Assembly: GCF_900106695.1 (NCBI RefSeq)
Contig: NZ_FNMZ01000013.1
Span: 1-54,291 of the forward strand
DNA from: Albimonas donghaensis
GTDB lineage: Bacteria; Pseudomonadota; Alphaproteobacteria; Rhodobacterales; Rhodobacteraceae
Direction: 5' to 3'
Length of the DNA: 54,291 nucleotides
This document shows positions 51,373 to 54,291 of the stretch, one piece after another; position 1 is the first letter of the stretch, and each line of letters starts with the position of its first letter. The position numbers and the translations under genes were made by a program. The notes below the pieces were generated by a model that did no database searches, was not told the DNA's origin, and saw nothing but the letters and a program-made list of their open reading frames with translations.

Positions 51373-54177
51373 TCAGGCGGCGGCGAGCCAGTCGATCTGC
51401 GCCCCGGCCAGATCGTCGATCTCCAGACCTGCGAACAGGATCCGGTCGTCGCCGAAATCCAGCGCCACGCGGCCGCGGCCGTCGATCCAGGCCATCTCGG
51501 CCAGGTCCTGGCCGGTCAGCGCCGCGTCGCCGAGGCCGTGCAGCTCCAGCCGGTCGCCCTCGGCGACCGAGAAGTCGCGGATCACGTCGCGGCCGTCGCC
51601 GGCGGCGAAGACGAAGACGTCCGCCCCCGCGCCGCCGGTCAGGGCGTCGTCGCCCGTCCCGCCGGCCAGCACGTCGTCGCCGTCCCGGCTCTGCAGCCAG
51701 TCGCGGCCGCCCTCGCCGTGGAGCACGTCGTCGGCGCGGCGGCCGAACATGGTGTCGTTGAAGTCGGATCCGTGGATGCAGGCGGCGTCGCGGACCAGGG
51801 CGGCCAGGGCCTCGCTGGTCTCCAGCGCCGTGCCCGACAGCGGCGCGCCGTCCTTGCCGATGCGATTCTCCTGCAGCGAGGCGTAGGCCGCGGTCACGGC
51901 GACGCCGCCGATCTCGACCTGGAAGCCCTTCTGCGCGACCAGATAGGTCGCCTCGGGGTCCTCGCCCGCCGCACGCAATTCCCGACCGAGGGCCGAGGCG
52001 CGGTTGACCGCGTCGATCAGCAGGCCGACTTCGCCGGTCTCGGCCCGGCAGGCGCCGGCGGCGTCGAGGACGACCAGCTCGCTCAGGCCGGTGACCGTGG
52101 CGGCGGCTTCTGGCGCCACGGGGTCCGCCGGGTCCGCCGGGTTCGCCGGGTTCGCCGGGTTCGCCGGGTTCGCCGGGACGGCGTCATCGTCCAGATTGGG
52201 CGCGGCAATCAGCGTCTGGGCGAGGGCCAGCGCCTCGGGGGTGATCTCGGTCCCGTCCTCGAACAGCAGGCGCTCGACGTTGATCAGGTAGTCAGAGCCG
52301 TCCGGCCCGGTGAGCCGCCAGCCGTCGCCCTCGGCCTCGATCACGTAGGCGATGGCGGCGCCGGCGAAGACGGCGAGGTCGTCGCCCGCCCCGCCGTTGA
52401 GCCCGTCGTTCCCGGCCCCGCCGACCAGGATGTCGTCGCCGTGGCGGCCGATGAGGAAGTCTTCCTCCACGGTGCCGACCAGCACGTCGTCGGTCGCGAT
52501 CCCGTCCGCGTCGCCGGTGCGGGTCACGCCGTGCAGATAGGCGTCGTTGGCCTCGGCCCCGTCCCACCAGGGGTCGGTCTCGGCGCCGAGACGGTCGAGC
52601 AGTTCGGCGCGGGGGTTTTCGTCGCCCAGCGAGGAACGAAGGCCCCAGGAGCCGGAGGCCCGCGCCGAGCCCACGGCGACGAACTGCATGAAGGGGCCGT
52701 CGCCGATCTCGGCCCAGCCGTCGAACAGATGCTGGTAGAGGTCGGCCATCTGCTCGGAGCGCACGAAATCGCGCATGAAGGCGTCGAGCTCGGCGTTGTT
52801 GGCGGCTTTCATGGTGTGCACGTGCTGGCCGCCCTCGTAGGCGATCAGGTCGAGCCCGCGGTCCTCGGCCACCGCCTTTTGCCGGGCGAGGGCGGCGAGG
52901 GTCTGGGGGACGGAACTGCTGTAGGTCGGGTCGAGCAGCTTGTCGTGCAGCCAGGTCATGGCGTCGACGTCAGGGTCCTGGATCGCGGCCAGAAGCTCCG
53001 CGCGCTGGTCGGCCTTGGCCGTGACCCGGTTGCCGAAATAAGTGGTGACGGCCAGCGCGTCGAACACCTGGTCCGGGGCGACGGCGGTCTCGGGCTCCAG
53101 CTCGAACCAGGTGACGGGGTCGAGCAGGTCGTTGCTGCGATTGACGCTGCCCGCCCAGGCGCCGAGCACCTTGACCAGGCGGGCGTCGGCCTCCTCGCCG
53201 AACACCTCATCCCAGACCATCGCCATCTCGGTGGCGAGCTTGGCCTGGTAGTGGACCAGCGCCTTCCAGTCGTCCGGGGCCACGCCCCAGTCGGCGACGG
53301 CCATGTCGCGCAGGTCCTTGGTCTGGTCGAAGGCCCAGTTCCAGGTCTCGTTGGAGAATTCGACGCTGGCGGTCAGGCGCGGGTCGAGATGGTCGCGCAC
53401 ATAGGTGGCGAATTCGCGGACATACTCGGCGTCGGCCCCGTGGGGCATGGTGAACCAGGGATCGGTCCCGGCCTGGTTGGCGAGCTCGACCATGATCTCG
53501 ACCGGCACGCCGTTGTTCATCCAGGTCGCCTGGTCGAGCGTCGGCCGGTCGGCCCAGCTCTGCGTCATCTCGGAGTCGTTGACGTCCATCCAGTCCATGA
53601 AGCGGAGCTGGCCGGCGTCCTGGATGCGGGCGAGGAAGTCCGGGTTGAAGATCGCGCCGGCCTCGACCAGGTCGACATGATCCTCGCGCACCACCGAGAT
53701 GTCACGGATGTAGTCGCCGGTCCCGTTGGGATCGGTGCCCTCGATAATCAACTGGACGCTGCCCAATCCAGAGGTTTCGAAGACGATGCGGCCCGGCTCC
53801 GATTCCAGCACCTCGGCGCTGAGATGGAGACGCAGATCGCCCTCGCCCTCGTAGGTGAGCACATAGACGCCGGCGCGGCTGTCGGCGGCGTCGGGGGCGC
53901 CGCCCCAGGACCAGATGGAGACGAACTGCTTCAGCCCTTCGGGCATGGATATGGGCCAGCCGTTTTCGTCGAGAACGCCGGACTGAGCGAGCGCCTGATA
54001 GTTCAGCTTGGGGGTCCCGTCGGTCGGGATTCCGCTCCACGGCCGCATGGTCCGGGCGATGTCGAGGAACGGCATCTGGGTGGACCAGTCCTTCACCGCC
54101 TCCAGGTTCCAGGCGAGGACCGGGGTGGAGTCGCCTTCGGCGGCGGTGGCGGTCGGCAGATCGGCATACGCGGTCAT
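51373..54177 (-). CDS. RTX-repeat glycoside-hydrolase-like protein (NETWN type)
   Basis: A 934-aa protein without an N-terminal signal. The first ~530 residues resemble a TIM-barrel hydrolase: E277 in FSNETWNWAF is a candidate acid/base and E448 in IAYEGGQHVH a candidate nucleophile. Two sets of calcium-binding RTX nonapeptides follow, one around ILVGGAGNDGLNGGAGDD near residue 590 and one near the C-terminus (LAGGTGDDALTGGAGADVF). They are separated by a PANPANPADP-type linker. Such repeats mark type I secretion; no type I exporter set is on the plasmid. It probably trims or binds the exopolysaccharide outside the cell. The ATG at 54177 follows GGAG; the frame continues to TTG 54207. Confidence 0.75.
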   Translation of the reverse strand: MTAYADLPTATAAEGDSTPVLAWNLEAVKDWSTQMPFLDIARTMRPWSGIPTDGTPKLNYQALAQSGVLDENGWPISMPEGLKQFVSIWSWGGAPDAADSRAGVYVLTYEGEGDLRLHLSAEVLESEPGRIVFETSGLGSVQLIIEGTDPNGTGDYIRDISVVREDHVDLVEAGAIFNPDFLARIQDAGQLRFMDWMDVNDSEMTQSWADRPTLDQATWMNNGVPVEIMVELANQAGTDPWFTMPHGADAEYVREFATYVRDHLDPRLTASVEFSNETWNWAFDQTKDLRDMAVADWGVAPDDWKALVHYQAKLATEMAMVWDEVFGEEADARLVKVLGAWAGSVNRSNDLLDPVTWFELEPETAVAPDQVFDALAVTTYFGNRVTAKADQRAELLAAIQDPDVDAMTWLHDKLLDPTYSSSVPQTLAALARQKAVAEDRGLDLIAYEGGQHVHTMKAANNAELDAFMRDFVRSEQMADLYQHLFDGWAEIGDGPFMQFVAVGSARASGSWGLRSSLGDENPRAELLDRLGAETDPWWDGAEANDAYLHGVTRTGDADGIATDDVLVGTVEEDFLIGRHGDDILVGGAGNDGLNGGAGDDLAVFAGAAIAYVIEAEGDGWRLTGPDGSDYLINVERLLFEDGTEITPEALALAQTLIAAPNLDDDAVPANPANPANPANPADPADPVAPEAAATVTGLSELVVLDAAGACRAETGEVGLLIDAVNRASALGRELRAAGEDPEATYLVAQKGFQVEIGGVAVTAAYASLQENRIGKDGAPLSGTALETSEALAALVRDAACIHGSDFNDTMFGRRADDVLHGEGGRDWLQSRDGDDVLAGGTGDDALTGGAGADVFVFAAGDGRDVIRDFSVAEGDRLELHGLGDAALTGQDLAEMAWIDGRGRVALDFGDDRILFAGLEIDDLAGAQIDWLAAA
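52119..52175. repeat. 9-bp tandem repeat in the RTX gene linker
   Basis: About six tandem copies of GGTCCGCCG/GGTTCGCCG encode the PAN/PAD linker between the two RTX blocks. Copy number is likely to vary. Confidence 0.85.
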
Positions 54178-54196
54178 CAGGGGGGCTCCGTAAGCT

Positions 54197-54291
54197 ACGC
54201 TGGACAAGATCAGCGCAGGTCTACGGGGGGCCGGGAAAGCAAACGAAAAGGACTGAGGTAACCGAGAAGTATCAGGGCTAGCGCAGGGTGA
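54197..54291. repeat. second copy of the 95-bp terminal overlap
   Basis: Exact copy of bases 1-95, marking circular closure. On the circle this sequence exists once. It holds the upstream region of the RTX glycoside-hydrolase-like gene, which reads away from it on the minus strand. Confidence 0.93.

Noticed and set aside
50839-54261. A 1,140-codon plus-strand open frame, also crossing the terminal overlap
   Set aside because: Antisense to the RTX gene, whose repeats and NETWN motif are unmistakable; the frame has no recognisable motif.
1-54291. Terminal repeats as phage ends or a transposon's target duplication
   Set aside because: The repeat ends exactly at both contig ends, no phage packaging or transposase genes are present, and repA/parAB show a plasmid. 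Circular overlap is the simpler explanation.
1-54291. CRISPR arrays, tRNA or rRNA genes
   Set aside because: No regularly spaced repeat-spacer pattern and no recognisable tRNA or rRNA sequence was seen. The only regular short repeats are the iterons and in-gene tandem repeats.

Overview
The window reads as one complete circular plasmid. Its first 95 bases are repeated exactly as its last 95 (1-95 = 54197-54291), so the closed molecule would be 54,196 bp. It is very GC-rich and carries a RepA-type initiator with iterons plus a parAB pair. The genes it carries are almost all for making, decorating and cutting a surface polysaccharide. dTDP-rhamnose genes, many sulfotransferases, an exosortase of the VPLPA-CTERM (XrtD) type and a gene-transfer-agent-like spike protein all point to an alphaproteobacterium of the Rhodobacteraceae/roseobacter group, probably marine. 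It resembles the RepA-I 'biofilm' or rhamnose plasmids known from that group. This placement is inference from gene content.

Layout (contig coordinates). 0.2-1.6 kb: repA on the minus strand, preceded by ten iterons, a perfect DnaA box and an AT-rich stretch (the likely origin). 1.7-6.2 kb: a plus-strand operon with rfbC, a GT61 glycosyltransferase, a sulfotransferase, an NAD-dependent sugar epimerase/dehydratase and rfbD. 6.7-9.4 kb: a Wzy/O-antigen-ligase-like protein and a sulfotransferase. 9.4-9.7 kb: a relic of an L-2-hydroxyglutarate-oxidase-type gene. 9.9-12.8 kb: an acyltransferase-3/SGNH protein and a WecG-type glycosyltransferase. 12.8-16.5 kb (minus): GT2, sulfotransferase, exosortase-EpsI. 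16.8-22.1 kb (plus): GT4, GT2, sulfotransferase, ABC exporter. 22.3-25.1 kb (plus): a spike-base protein, a 54-aa protein and a large SGNH/fibronectin-III protein. 25.2-31.5 kb (minus): a glycoside-hydrolase-like protein, UDP-glucose dehydrogenase, an acyltransferase and a serine recombinase with a candidate res site. 31.7-34.5 kb: a less GC-rich patch with a Tat-exported SGNH-like protein, a sulfotransferase and a P-loop kinase. 35.0-37.3 kb: rfbA, a truncated epimerase remnant and the candidate exosortase substrate. 37.6-40.1 kb: parA-parB with palindromic candidate parS sites. 40.2-48.3 kb: an adenylation-carrier-acyltransferase fusion, GT2, sulfotransferase, GT25 and a GT2-GT4 fusion. 48.5-54.2 kb (minus): an Mrr-like nuclease relic, a second acyltransferase-3/SGNH protein and an RTX glycoside-hydrolase-like protein.

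How it may work together (inference). RfbA, RfbC and RfbD would supply dTDP-L-rhamnose and Ugd would supply UDP-glucuronate. About nine glycosyltransferase domains would build the repeat unit, and the ABC protein and Wzy-like protein would flip and polymerise it. Six sulfotransferases and four acyltransferase-type membrane proteins would decorate it. The exosortase could anchor a surface protein, and the hydrolases and esterases could trim the product. No rfbB, initiating sugar-phosphate transferase, Wza/Wzc-type export pair, conjugation gene or toxin-antitoxin pair was seen, so the plasmid probably depends on the chromosome for several steps.
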